From Caulobacteraceae bacterium (GTDB lineage: Bacteria > Pseudomonadota > Alphaproteobacteria > Caulobacterales > Caulobacteraceae): a stretch of 64,000 nucleotides of DNA. The position numbers and the translations under genes are program-made. The stretch lies in NCBI GenBank assembly GCA_030446805.1, contig JAUJMO010000002.1:235381-299380 (forward strand). The letters run 5' to 3'. Within the stretch, counting starts at the first letter, position 1. Each line of letters starts with the position of its first letter. The notes under the pieces are model-generated. The model saw only the letters and a program-made list of their open reading frames with translations. It did not search any database and was not told the origin of the DNA. Of the stretch, positions 8,285 through 17,796 are shown piece after piece.

Positions 8285-9234
8285 TCCTGGCCGGCCTGGT
8301 CGCCGCGCGCTTCGCCCACTACACGGCCCTGGCCGTGCTCTTCGGGGCGGCGACCTTCCTGCTTTTCGCAACTCCGCAAGGCCCGGAGGACCCGGCGGAT
8401 CAGGGCCAGGGCCTGGTTCGCTCACTGCGGGGCAGCCTGCTCTGGAGCAGCCTGGCCGCGCTCGCGACGGCGATCCTCCTGCTCGCGTTCACTGCGGCGA
8501 ACATGGCGGGCGCGCTCAGCGGGATGGTCGACCTCCCGACCTTGCAGACCATTCTGATCGACACCGATTTCGGGCGCGTTTGGTTGTTTCGACTGGTCGC
8601 GGCCGCCCTTCTGGTCGGCTGGTTTGCGGCGAGGCGAAGGACGCAGGGGCTTCGGGGAAGCGACTGGGTCGTGCTGCTTCTGGCTGCGGCCGTGCTCACC
8701 ACCCTGGCGCTCACGGGCCACGCGCAGATCCGCACCGGGATCGCGGGACTGGTGCACCGGATATCGGACGCTGGACATCTGGCGGCCGCGGCGGTGTGGC
8801 TGGGCGCCTTGCCGCCTTTTCTCTTTCTGCTGAGCACCTCGCCATCGGGGCCTGAGGCGCTTCGCGCCGGTCGGCTGCTTCAACGCTTCCACCTGGTCGG
8901 CCTCCTGGCCGTTGCGGCCCTGATCGCGACAGGCCTGGTGAACAGCTGGTTCCTGGTGGGGGATGTTCGCGCGCTGCTCACCACCGCTTACGGCCGCCTG
9001 CTGCTGGTCAAGCTGGCCCTGTTCGCCGCCATGGTCGGGCTGGCCGCCGACAACCGCCTGCGGCTCGTCCCGAGGCTGCAGGCCGCTCTGGATCAGGGGC
9101 TTCCGCCCCAAGTCTGGCTGGTCCGTCTGCGCGCGCATGTCCGTTGGGAGTTCCAACTCGGCTTGGGCGTTCTCCTGGCCGTGAGCGTGCTGGGCGTCCT
9201 GGCGCCGGCCATCGACGCCGCCGGAGGGCTCTGA
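8281..9234 (+). CDS. copD: Copper resistance protein CopD, inner membrane
   Basis: About 317 aa with eight or so hydrophobic helices; CopD/YcnJ-type membrane partner of CopC in copper transport across the inner membrane. The GTG at 8281 overlaps the copC stop by four bases; the longer frame from 7888 runs through copC and is spurious. Conserved elements include ARFAHYTALAVLFG near the start, ALTGHAQ in the middle and WFLVGDVRALLTTAYGRLLL towards the end. It is followed 55 bp later by the DUF411 gene. Confidence 0.9.
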   Translation: MILAGLVAARFAHYTALAVLFGAATFLLFATPQGPEDPADQGQGLVRSLRGSLLWSSLAALATAILLLAFTAANMAGALSGMVDLPTLQTILIDTDFGRVWLFRLVAAALLVGWFAARRRTQGLRGSDWVVLLLAAAVLTTLALTGHAQIRTGIAGLVHRISDAGHLAAAAVWLGALPPFLFLLSTSPSGPEALRAGRLLQRFHLVGLLAVAALIATGLVNSWFLVGDVRALLTTAYGRLLLVKLALFAAMVGLAADNRLRLVPRLQAALDQGLPPQVWLVRLRAHVRWEFQLGLGVLLAVSVLGVLAPAIDAAGGL

Positions 9235-9289
9235 CCTTTCCGCCCGTCCCCGCCCGTCCCATCTCTCCACCGGAGGAGCTACGCCCGCG

Positions 9290-9748
9290 ATGACCACACT
9301 TCGTCCTAGCCGCCGCGCTCTTCTGCTTGCGGCGCCCGCCTTTCTCGCCACCGGCTGCGCCCGCGCCGAAGCGCGCGCGCTCACCGTCTATAAGACGCCC
9401 TGGTGCGGCTGCTGCTCCGGCTGGGTCACCCACATGCGCCGCGCCGGCTTCAACGCCACCGTCGTCGAACTGGAGGATCTCGCGCCGATCCGCGCCAAGT
9501 ACGGGATCCGTTCCGAGCAGGCCTCCTGCCACACCGGCGTCTCGGGAGGCTATGCGCTGGAAGGCCATGTGCCGCCCGCCGATGTTCTGCGTCTGTTGCG
9601 GGAGCGGCCAAAGGCCAAGGCGCTGCTCGTGCCCGGCATGCCGATGGGCTCGCCCGGTATGGAGAACCCCCAGGGACAACGGGAGCCCTTTGAGGTGCTG
9701 CTGCTGCTGCCGGACGGTTCCACCCGGGTGTTCGCCCGTCACGCCTGA
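9290..9748 (+). CDS. DUF411 metal-binding protein
   Basis: 152 aa; DUF411 proteins occur in copper and other metal resistance clusters. It has an N-terminal leader with Arg-Arg (SRRALLLAAPAFLATGC) whose Cys at the end of the hydrophobic stretch could be a lipobox. The core carries YKTPWCGCCSGWVTHM, a CxCC cluster, and the family's ASCHTGVSGGYALEGHVP and VPGMPMGSPGME blocks. It is last in the plus-strand copper cluster after copC-copD. A periplasmic copper-binding or chaperone role is inferred from the family and its position. Confidence 0.88.
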   Translation: MTTLRPSRRALLLAAPAFLATGCARAEARALTVYKTPWCGCCSGWVTHMRRAGFNATVVELEDLAPIRAKYGIRSEQASCHTGVSGGYALEGHVPPADVLRLLRERPKAKALLVPGMPMGSPGMENPQGQREPFEVLLLLPDGSTRVFARHA

Positions 9749-9825
9749 GCAGCTTGCGTCGGAGCTCCGTCCAGGCGATCCGGCCGTCGTTGGGGATCAG
9801 GACCGCTGTGGAGCGCCGCCCTTCC

Positions 9826-11016
9826 CTATGGCCGCGGGGTGAGCGGCTGGCTCGCAGCGACGAGCCTTCCAAACAGGCCCTGCTTTTCCTCCTCCGGACC
9901 GGCCGCGAAGTAGAGGGCGTCCGCGGCGCCCAGGCTCGCGCCATTGCCGAACTGCAGGCCCCAAAGCCCGTCAATGACGATCGGCTTCCCTGCAGGGTCC
10001 CGGAGATAGTCGACAGCGGTCCGGGTGGTCGGATCGAAGGCGATGATCGTGCCGTCGCCGAAGTTGCCGACCAGGAGCATGCCGCCGTAGGCGCCGAAAT
10101 CTTCCGGAGCGAACGCCAAGCCCCAAGGAGCGTTGAGGAGGCCGCGGTCGCGCCAGATCGCCACCAACCCCCCATCCTCATCGAACTCGGCCAGTCGCCC
10201 GAGCCCGCGGCCGGATGCCTCCTCTCCCGCGTGGAAGCGCGTCCTGTCCTCCGGGCTGGGCTGCGTCTTGGCGTAGGTCACGAACACGCGACCGCCGGGC
10301 CCCACCTGCTGAACGTTGAAGGGCGCGTAGTCGCCGGGCCTGGGAGCTCCTCTGGCGAACGGGTTCGTGAACGCGCGGCCGCTCGGGAGCTGTTGGAAGT
10401 CGGGGCCGAACACCCGCAGCTGCGGCGCCGCGCCGAAATCGGCCGCATAGAGGCGGTGTCCGCTCGCGCTGATCCCTAAACCGAAGAACTGCGCGCCTTC
10501 GCCCGAGAGATCCACCTTGAGGTCGGCGCGCCGCGGCCAGTCGAAGCCGCCTTCAGCCCGCTTGCGCTCGGTCCAGGCGGAGAGCGTGCCCGTATCCGTA
10601 GCGAAGACGAATTTCGCCGGTCCAGTGATCGCTCCGGACGGATGGGCTTGGGTGATCACGAAGCCCGGCCCGTTGTTGAACACCACGCCGGTCGGCGTTC
10701 CCTGGCCGCCGGCGGGACCGGGCACCGCGACGAGCTTCAATTCATCCTGAAACAGCGGCTTGCCGGCGACGTCGCCCACATACTCGACCGACTCTCCGGA
10801 GCCCTGGCCCGTGACCCAGAAATGGCCGCCGAAGCCAGCGGGGCGAATGGCGATGCCCCAGGCGTTCGCGAGCGCAGGGTCGACGATGGGGGCGCCCAAG
10901 CGGGCTTCGGTGGCCGCGAGGTTCGTCTGCACATAGGCCGGGCGAGGGCCGCCGGGCAGGCTGGCGCAGCCGGCGGAGGCGGCAAGCACAAGCGCGAGCG
11001 TGATGGGGCGGAGCAT
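9826..11016 (-). CDS. TIGR03118-type lipoprotein, beta-propeller-like
   Basis: 396 aa, a lipoprotein by its leader (LALVLAASAGC). The body matches the TIGR03118 family of secreted proteins of unknown function: VQTNLAA near the start, NAWGIAIRP, GTPTGVVFN, NVQQVGPGGRVFVTYA and APWGLAFAPEDFG, all repeated propeller-blade-like strands. It is divergent from the iron receptors and shares the short intergenic region containing a Fur-like palindrome. No enzymatic motif is visible. Confidence 0.82.
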   Translation of the reverse strand: MLRPITLALVLAASAGCASLPGGPRPAYVQTNLAATEARLGAPIVDPALANAWGIAIRPAGFGGHFWVTGQGSGESVEYVGDVAGKPLFQDELKLVAVPGPAGGQGTPTGVVFNNGPGFVITQAHPSGAITGPAKFVFATDTGTLSAWTERKRAEGGFDWPRRADLKVDLSGEGAQFFGLGISASGHRLYAADFGAAPQLRVFGPDFQQLPSGRAFTNPFARGAPRPGDYAPFNVQQVGPGGRVFVTYAKTQPSPEDRTRFHAGEEASGRGLGRLAEFDEDGGLVAIWRDRGLLNAPWGLAFAPEDFGAYGGMLLVGNFGDGTIIAFDPTTRTAVDYLRDPAGKPIVIDGLWGLQFGNGASLGAADALYFAAGPEEEKQGLFGRLVAASQPLTPRP

Positions 11017-11046
11017 CGGACCTCCATTGAGCGGCGCCCGCTGTTA

Positions 11047-11063
11047 TTGCGAATAGTTCGCAA
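11047..11063. promoter_or_regulatory. Fur-like operator between divergent genes
   Basis: A perfect inverted repeat TTGCGAA-TAG-TTCGCAA. It resembles the classic Fur 7-1-7 core (TGAGAATAATTCTCA) with G/C substitutions in the arms. It lies 31 bases upstream of the divergent lipoprotein start and 70 bases upstream of the siderophore receptor. Iron-dependent repression of the receptors is therefore likely. Confidence 0.6.
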
Positions 11064-11132
11064 TGGCAATTGCGGCGGCGCGGAGGACTCGGTAGGAGCC
11101 CTTGCAGTTGAGAAGCATTTGCAAGGCTGGGC

Positions 11133-13222
11133 ATGAAGGGGCGGCTTTCCGGGGCGAGCTTGTTGGGGTTGGCGGCGCTCGCTGGGCCGGCTTGGGCGCA
11201 GAGCGTGGGAACGCCAGCCGATGACCAGCCCACCGAACTGGAGGAGGTGGTCGTCACCGCCGAACCGCGCGACAGGTTCGCCTATGACGCCGTGCAGGCG
11301 GGCGCCTTCAGGAACGCGCGCGTGCTGGACACACCGCTGACGGTCAATGTGGTTCCCCGCGCGGTGCTGGACGCCCAAGCGGCGGAAGGTTTGTACGACG
11401 CCTTGCGCAACACGGCCGGCGTCACCCGCTCCCAGCTCAGCGGCGGCACCTACGACAACATCGCCATCCGCGGCGTTCTGGTGGAGAACCGGGGGAACTA
11501 CCGCCTGAACGGCTCGCTGCCGGTGATCAACCTCTCGAGCAGCCGCTCGAAAACAAGGCGCGGATCGAGGTGCTGAAGGGCGCCTCGGGCCTCTACTACG
11601 GGTTCGTTCCGCCCTCCGGCGTGATCAACATGACGACCAAGCGACCGGGCGCTCCGGTTGCGGAGCTCACCTTGCGGGGCGACGAGCACGGGACCGCAGT
11701 GGCCTCCGTCGACCTCGGCCGGCGCTTTGGGACGCGGTTCGGGGCGCGAGTGAACCTGGCGGCGGGGCGGATCCGCACGGGCGTTGAGAACGTCGAGGGC
11801 GAGCGTTACCTCGCAGCAGGAGCTTTCGACTGGGATGCGACGGACCGGCTCAGTCTTCGCGCCGACGTTGAGCTGATCGCCAAGGACATCGCCGAGCCGG
11901 CCGCCATCGCGCTTCTGCCGGCGGTGAATGGGGTCGTCGTCTTGCCGGAGATTCCCGATCCCTCGCGTAACCTGGCGGGCGGCTGGCAACGCTACGACGC
12001 CAACGCCGACAACATCCTCCTGAGAGTCGATTACCGTTTCTCACCGGCCTGGGCGACCAGCCTGGAGGTCGGCCGTGCACGCACCTTCCGTGAGCGGGTC
12101 TTCTCGCAATTCGAGAACTACGATCTCGGCACAGGGGAGGGGACGCTGCGTCTCTTCCTCAATCCGGGCCAGGAATTCGTCAATGAGAACGTCAGGAGCG
12201 AGATCTCCGGCGTTTTCACGATCGGGCCGGTCCGCCACGAGCTTACGGTGGGCGCCACGCGCAACGAGCGGTATCAGAGCGGCCGGGGCAGCCAGATCGT
12301 CCGCGTGGAGCAGAACCTTTATCGGCCACGGTCCGTCGCCGAGCGCACCATCACCGCGACGATCCCGCTGAACCCCTCGGAGATCACCGACGCCGGAGTC
12401 TACGTCTTCGACCGGATACGGTGGGGCGAGACGCTGCAGCTGATCGCAGGCCTGCGCTGGTCCGACTATGAGAGCGTCGCTCGGGTCACCCGCTACACGG
12501 CCGAGGATACAAGTCCGACGGTCTCGGTGATCTACAGGCCCATCCCGAACGTCAGTCTTTACGCCACTTATCTGAAGGCGCTCGAGGAGGGCGGGACGGC
12601 GCCGGCCAACACGCTCAACGCCTTCGAGGTGCTGCCGCCGGCGGTTTCGGACCAGCAGGAGGTCGGGGCCAAGGCCGAGCTGTTCGAGCGGCTCACCGCT
12701 TCTCTGGCCTACTTCGAGATCACCCGACCTTCCGCCATACGCAACACCGAGAACCGCTTCGTTCTGGACGGCGAGGTGGACTACAGCGGCGTCGAGTTCT
12801 TCGCCTCGGGCGAGCTCACACCGGCGGTCTCGGTCGTGGCCTCCGCTCTCTGGCTGGAGGCCTCGCAGGAGCGTGCGGCCGACCCGCGACTGATCGGCAA
12901 GCGCCCGGAGAACACGCCGGAGTGGACCGGCAGCCTGTTCGGCGAGTGGCGTCCGGCCCCCGTGCAGGGGCTCGGGCTGAGCGCGGGGCTGTTCTACGTG
13001 GGCGAGCGCGCGGTGAACCCGCTGAATCAAGCCTTTGTCGAAGGCTATACGACCGCCCTCCTGGGAGCCCGCTACACGCGCGAGCTCGGCGGACGCGATG
13101 TGACCTTCCAGGCCAACGTCGAGAACGCGACCGACGAGGCCTACTGGAATACGGCGGGCAACAATCTCCTTGGTGTCGGCCAGCCGCGGACCGTCAAATT
13201 CGAAGTCAGGGCAGCCCTATGA
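11133..13222 (+). pseudogene. TonB-dependent siderophore receptor, single frameshift
   Basis: Outer-membrane receptor for a ferric siderophore, about 695 aa if repaired. The first frame (11133-11576) has a signal peptide ending in WAQ, a TonB box (LEEVVVTAE) and the start of the plug (DALRNTAGVTRSQ, IAIRGV). The second frame continues from GASGLYYGFVPPSGVIN through the complete barrel to KFEVRAAL. The join is near 11534: reading one extra base there restores ...INL-x-EQPLENKARIEVLKG, the usual family wording, so one base is missing. It could be a true inactivating deletion or a sequencing error. The stop overlaps the next receptor's ATG (ATGA). Confidence 0.85.
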
Positions 13223-15453
13223 ACCGTCAAGCGGAGAAGCACGCCTTGCCGCATGTTGCGTCTGGCGCGGGCCGCGCGCTGCTGATTTCCCGTGCGTGCG
13301 CGAGCATCTTCGTCCTGGCCGCGATGGGCGGCGCCGCCTGGGGGCAGACAGCGGCTTCGGATCCCTCCGAACAGGCCCTGGGAACGCCGTCTGAAGCGGA
13401 TCAGCGCGTGGACGGCGCCGGGGAGGTCGAGCAAGTGGTCGTTACCGGCTCGCGGCTCTCCGATACTATCCGCACCTTCCCGGGCTCCTTCAGCGTGGTG
13501 GGCGAAGAGGAGATCGCCGAGCAGCTCGCCGTCACACGAGACGTGGCGAGCATCCTGGCGTTCAACGTGCCCGGCCTGGCCCAGAGCAGCGGCACGGCGG
13601 CGAATGTGGAGCAGAGTCTGCGCGGACGGGTGGCGCGGATCTTCATCGACGGCGTCCCCGTCTCCAACCCGCTGCGGGACGGCGGCCGCGACGTGCGTCT
13701 GATCGCACCGACGGCTTTGGAGCGAATCGAGGTGATCCGGGGGGCTTCGGCGCTCTACGGACAAGGCGGCGCCGGCGGGATCATCAACTACATCACCAAG
13801 CGCGGCGCCCGGGGGGACGCTTGGCGCTACCGCACCGAGGTGGGGACGAGCCTGTCGCTGACCCATGTTGGGGACAGCGCGCACCCATTCGTCTTCCAGA
13901 GCGCGGCCGGCGGCCTCGGCGCCTTCGACGTCAACCTGAACGCCACCTATGAGCGGGTGAACAGCGTTTTCGACGCCGACGGCGAGCGGCTGCCGCCTGA
14001 CCCGCACCTTTTTGGCGGCATCGCCGAGTCCGACATCTACAATCTCTTCGGCAAGGTCGGCTACAGCTTTGGCCGACAGCGCTTGGAGCTGATGGTCAAC
14101 GCTTACGACCAGACGCAGTCGACCGAGCACGTTCTCGTGCCCGGAGACATCGCCCGGGGCGTTCCGACCCGCTCTCGCCCGGGCGCGCAGGACCCGCGCG
14201 CACTCGACCAGGAGAACCGCGCGCTGGTCTCCTATCTCGCCTACACTCACGAGGACGTGCTCGGCAGCGCGCTGCGAAGCCAGCTCTACTATGTCGAGAA
14301 CCGCGCGGTGTTCAGCTTTGAACCCGCCCGTCTGGGTGGGACGCAGACGGCCATCGACTCGGAGAAGTTCGGCCTCCAGACCGACCTTCGCACCCCGCTC
14401 GACCGCCTGGGCTTTGCCCGCGGCCTGCTGCTCTGGGGGGCGGACGTCAACCGCGACGTCACCGAGCAGCCGCTTCTGCCCCTGACCGATCTGCCGGGAA
14501 ACGGCCGGACCTTCTCCCCGCCGCTCAAGCAGATGAACACCGCGGTCTTCGCCCAGCTGGAGCTTCCGCTTACGGAGCGGCTGACGCTGCGCGCCGGCCT
14601 GCGGCACGACGAGTTCCGCCTGGAGGCCGAGCCCTTCGTGGCCGGCCTTACCGGCGTGCGAGTGGCCGGCGGCGAACTCGAGTATTCGGCGACCCCTGTG
14701 AACATCGGCGGCACCTACCAGGCCACCGAAGCCCTCCAGCTGTTCGGCGGCTTCTCGCAAGGCTTCTCCGTGCCGGACATCGGCGGGCCCCTGCGCAACG
14801 CTCGCTTCACCACCATCGAGGCGCTGAGGCCCGAGGCGGCGCTGGTCGACAACTATGAGCTGGGGGTGCGCGGATCGGTGTCCGGGATACGCTTCACCGC
14901 CGCTTATTTCCTCAGCACCTCCGAGCTCGGAACCGACTTCGTCATCAATCCGAACAGTCCGACGGAAGCGCTCACCATCCGCGAGAAGGAGCGCATCGAG
15001 GGCTTCGAGGTCGCCCTCGACGGCCGCATCGGCGAAGACACGCGCTGGGGAGGGAACTTCTCCTGGTCCGAAGGCGAGAGGGACGCGAACGGCGATGGGC
15101 AGGTGGACACGCCGCTCAGCGGGCGGCGGATCGCGCCTGAGCAGTTGAACGCCTTTGTCGAGCACGACGTCACGCCCGACTGGATGGTTCGCACGCAGCT
15201 GATCCACACCGGCGCGCGCAACGCATTCCCGGACGCCCGGGTCGGGAGCTTCTTCACCGGTCGGGTCGAACCCACCACCCGCGTCGACGCGCTGACTCGG
15301 GTCAAGGTCGGGAACGTCGACCTGTCGCTCGGCGTCAACAACCTGCTGAACGAGGATTATTTCCCGGTGACGTCGCAGATGCTGAACAGGAACGAGCGTT
15401 ACAGCAAGGCGGAGGGCCGCACGCTCTTCCTGCGGCTCGGCGTCGACTACTAG
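13219..15453 (+). CDS. TonB-dependent siderophore receptor
   Basis: 744 aa; the ATG at 13219 overlaps the previous stop (ATGA), and the longer frame from 12922 is spurious. The signal peptide covers about residues 20-45 (cleavage near WGQ). A TonB box (VEQVVVTGSRLS), plug blocks (IFIDGVPVSNPLRDGG, RIEVIRGASALYGQGGAGG, INYITKRG) and a barrel ending LFLRLGVDY with a terminal aromatic are all present. It is co-transcribed with the broken receptor upstream and the PepSY protein downstream. The plug resembles ferric-siderophore receptors; the particular siderophore is unknown. Confidence 0.92.
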   Translation: MNRQAEKHALPHVASGAGRALLISRACASIFVLAAMGGAAWGQTAASDPSEQALGTPSEADQRVDGAGEVEQVVVTGSRLSDTIRTFPGSFSVVGEEEIAEQLAVTRDVASILAFNVPGLAQSSGTAANVEQSLRGRVARIFIDGVPVSNPLRDGGRDVRLIAPTALERIEVIRGASALYGQGGAGGIINYITKRGARGDAWRYRTEVGTSLSLTHVGDSAHPFVFQSAAGGLGAFDVNLNATYERVNSVFDADGERLPPDPHLFGGIAESDIYNLFGKVGYSFGRQRLELMVNAYDQTQSTEHVLVPGDIARGVPTRSRPGAQDPRALDQENRALVSYLAYTHEDVLGSALRSQLYYVENRAVFSFEPARLGGTQTAIDSEKFGLQTDLRTPLDRLGFARGLLLWGADVNRDVTEQPLLPLTDLPGNGRTFSPPLKQMNTAVFAQLELPLTERLTLRAGLRHDEFRLEAEPFVAGLTGVRVAGGELEYSATPVNIGGTYQATEALQLFGGFSQGFSVPDIGGPLRNARFTTIEALRPEAALVDNYELGVRGSVSGIRFTAAYFLSTSELGTDFVINPNSPTEALTIREKERIEGFEVALDGRIGEDTRWGGNFSWSEGERDANGDGQVDTPLSGRRIAPEQLNAFVEHDVTPDWMVRTQLIHTGARNAFPDARVGSFFTGRVEPTTRVDALTRVKVGNVDLSLGVNNLLNEDYFPVTSQMLNRNERYSKAEGRTLFLRLGVDY

Positions 15454-16620
15454 GTGCACGACGCGGTGGACCAGATCGCGAGGAGACCGATCCCGGCCGG
15501 ACGAACGGAGGTGACGGTCCTGGGCGGTCTGCGGCAGGTTCATGCCTGGACCGGGTTCGCCCTCAGCCTGGTGGTCGCGGTCATTGCGCTCTCGGGCGCC
15601 GCCCTCGTCTTCAAGGCCGAATGGCTGAAGTTGACCGTACCGGGAGCCGCCCGCGCCGTGCAGCCGGACTTGCTCGCCTCCGCAGCGGCGGCCGGAGCCG
15701 CCGAGCGCGCCTTTGGCGGCGCGGCCGTCCGTTCCGTCGTCCTGGCCTCGCCGGACTTCGGCCTGCACCAAGTCTATCTGCGCGATGAAGGCGGCGCCTA
15801 TCTCGATCCGCGCGACGGGCGCGTGGTCCAGCGCTGGCGGAAGAACGGGCGGGTCGTGGATTGGCTGTTCGATCTGCACCACCATCTCCTTTCCGGAAAG
15901 ACCGGGACCAAGATCTCCGGGTGGATCGGCGTCGCCGCCGCGCTGATGGTGCTGACCGGATTGGTGGTCTGGGCGCCCGCAAGTCGCTCCTTCCGCGGCC
16001 TGGTCGCGCCGCGCTCCCTGAAGCGCGCCAGCCTTCTTGCCGCCCATCGAGACCTGGGCCTCATGGCCGCGCCGGTCATCCTGATTCTAACGCTGAGCGG
16101 CGCAGCGGTCGCGCTGCCCGAAACGGCCAAGCCCCTGTTGGGCGCAGCGGGCGGGGCGAAGACCCCAACGGTTCCGCCCCGCGCCGAGAACAGCGCTGGC
16201 GTCGACTGGCCCCGAGCCGTTTCCGCGGCTCAGGGGCGCTTCCCGGCGGCGCAGCTCCGGGTTCTGGTGTGGCCCGGGACGGCGGAAGCGCCGGCGGAGG
16301 TACGCCTGCGTCAGCCTGAGGAGTGGCACGCCAACGGGCGTACAGTCGTCTGGACCAGCGCTGAAGGCGCTCTGCTCGGCGCCGATGACGCCCAGAAACA
16401 GGCGGCGGGTGCGCGCCTGTTCAATAGCTTCTGGCCGGTGCACGCGTCGAGGGTGGGAGGGCTCCTCTGGAAGCTGATCACGTTCCTGGCCGGATTGAGC
16501 TTGGCCGCCCTGTCGCTTTACGGAGCGGAATCGTTCAGGCGCAGGCTATCGACGCGCGGCTCCGCTTGGCGCGGCAGCCGGGAAGGAGACGCCCGCAAGA
16601 CAGGCCTTGGGGCTCGATAG
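15454..16620 (+). CDS. PepSY-associated TM protein (iron-uptake type)
   Basis: 388 aa, starting at the GTG directly after the receptor stop. It has four main helices (first VHAWTGFALSLVVAVIALSG; last WKLITFLAGLSLAALSLYG) with periplasmic PepSY-like regions between them. The motif DLHHHLL before helix 2 is typical of PepSY_TM proteins. Members next to siderophore receptors are proposed ferric-siderophore reductases or iron-uptake helpers. The position here, third in a receptor operon, supports that. Confidence 0.88.
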   Translation: MHDAVDQIARRPIPAGRTEVTVLGGLRQVHAWTGFALSLVVAVIALSGAALVFKAEWLKLTVPGAARAVQPDLLASAAAAGAAERAFGGAAVRSVVLASPDFGLHQVYLRDEGGAYLDPRDGRVVQRWRKNGRVVDWLFDLHHHLLSGKTGTKISGWIGVAAALMVLTGLVVWAPASRSFRGLVAPRSLKRASLLAAHRDLGLMAAPVILILTLSGAAVALPETAKPLLGAAGGAKTPTVPPRAENSAGVDWPRAVSAAQGRFPAAQLRVLVWPGTAEAPAEVRLRQPEEWHANGRTVVWTSAEGALLGADDAQKQAAGARLFNSFWPVHASRVGGLLWKLITFLAGLSLAALSLYGAESFRRRLSTRGSAWRGSREGDARKTGLGAR

Positions 16621-16686
16621 CTTTGCTCCACCCATCGGCGGAGGTCGGTGGCCCAGCTTTCCGCCGAGCTGTCGGCCGCCCAAGCT

Positions 16687-16712
16687 CTCCCCCGCGCCGC
16701 CGGGCGGGGGAG
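16687..16712. terminator. Hairpin between convergent genes
   Basis: A 9-bp perfect stem (CTCCCCCGC, 16687-16695, with GCGGGGGAG, 16704-16712) around an 8-nt loop. It lies between the PepSY gene and the convergent membrane protein. No T-run follows, so it is a probable bidirectional terminator. Confidence 0.55.
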
Positions 16713-16724
16713 GGCCCCGGTGGA

Positions 16725-17486
16725 CTACATCCGCGCGGTTTCGCGGCTGCGGGCGAGCGCGCCGGAGGTCACGGTGGGCTTCACCGCACCGGCGCGGCCG
16801 CCGAACCAGGCGGCGACGGCGCCCAGCAGCAGGGCGAGCGCGCTGACCAAGGCCGCGGTGGCCGCGCCCTCCGCGGCGCGATCCGCGGTCTCGGCGGTGC
16901 GTTGCCGATTGTCGCCCGCCGAGCGGGCGGCGTCGGCCGCCTGCGCTCCCAAGGCGTCAGGATTGACGCCGGCGTTGCGCAGCTGGTCCTCGAGTCCGCC
17001 GCTGTTGGCCGCCTGGGCGGCCGCCGGGGCCACGTTGGTCACGGCGTTCATCGCCCCGCCCATCACATTGCCGATCGCCGAAGTGAGCAGATAGACGACC
17101 ACCAGGGTGGCGACCGCCCAAGCGGTAAGGCCGTGCCAGGCGGCGGTGGACTCCTTGGGCTCGCCCGAGAGCCGCCCCGCGGCGAAGCCGCCGATCAAGG
17201 AGGCGAGGATGCCGGAAACCGCCCACCAGATCCCTGCGCCCATGGAGAAGGCCTCGGCGCTGGGGCTGTCGCCCGTGCCGGGGTCAAGCGTGGACAGGCC
17301 CACGCCCACCCCCAACATGTTGAGGATCAGCTGGGCCACCAGGCTCATCACCACGCCGGCGAACACGGCGCCCCAGGCGACGCGGTTGAGCAGGATGGTG
17401 CGGGCGTCCTCGCTGGGCAGGACCGGCGACATGTGCGCTGAGTCGTGGTCGCCGCGCGCGCGCGGCGTGTCCGGATTGTGCGTCAT
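16725..17486 (-). CDS. Conserved multi-pass membrane protein (PhnA-like annotation)
   Basis: 253 aa with about four hydrophobic helices: WGAVFAGVVMSLVAQLILNM, a Gly-rich helix with SLIGGFAAGRLSG, AWAVATLVVVYLLTSAIGNV, and a C-terminal ALVSALALLLGAVAAWFGG. A hydrophilic, Ala/Asp-rich coiled-coil-like segment (about residues 170-210) precedes the last helix. Proteins of this type are annotated PhnA-like in alphaproteobacteria without a known function. It is a single gene in its neighbourhood. Confidence 0.68.
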   Translation of the reverse strand: MTHNPDTPRARGDHDSAHMSPVLPSEDARTILLNRVAWGAVFAGVVMSLVAQLILNMLGVGVGLSTLDPGTGDSPSAEAFSMGAGIWWAVSGILASLIGGFAAGRLSGEPKESTAAWHGLTAWAVATLVVVYLLTSAIGNVMGGAMNAVTNVAPAAAQAANSGGLEDQLRNAGVNPDALGAQAADAARSAGDNRQRTAETADRAAEGAATAALVSALALLLGAVAAWFGGRAGAVKPTVTSGALARSRETARM

Positions 17487-17796
17487 AGGTCAGCTTTCTC
17501 CGAGCCGGTGGCGTAGGCCGCCGGCGATGAGCTGTTAACGGCCTGACCGCCCGGAGGATGCTCGGTCGGGTTGCTGACGCCGCAGCCGGCGGGGGTGCGG
17601 ATGCTCCGCTCGGGCCGATCGGTGCGGCAAGACCCCCCAGCTCGGAAGGACGGTTCGTCAACCGGCGTCCCGCCGGGGAGAGCCCCGGTCCGCTTGGCGG
17701 CGTGTGTTGCTATGGGAGAGAGGACCAAGGCGACCAGGAGGTTGGCACGCAAGCATGCCCGTCGCGGGCTGGGCGCGGGCTCCCAGTCCCGACGGC
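17487..17796. other. Intergenic stretch, no clear gene
   Basis: About 310 bases between the minus-strand membrane protein and the minus-strand hybrid kinase. An 89-codon minus frame (17483-17752) has a weakly hydrophobic start but no recognisable family, and it overlaps the next gene's start. I see no terminator or operator strong enough to list. Confidence 0.35.

Noticed and set aside
13141..16047. 968-codon open frame on the minus strand, opposite the siderophore receptor and PepSY genes
   Set aside because: High-GC antisense shadow: no signal peptide, no family motif, rich in Arg, Gly, Ala and His. The plus-strand genes are well supported.
17483..17752. 89-codon minus frame upstream of the PhnA-like protein
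   Set aside because: It overlaps the start of the membrane protein gene and shows no family-like sequence.
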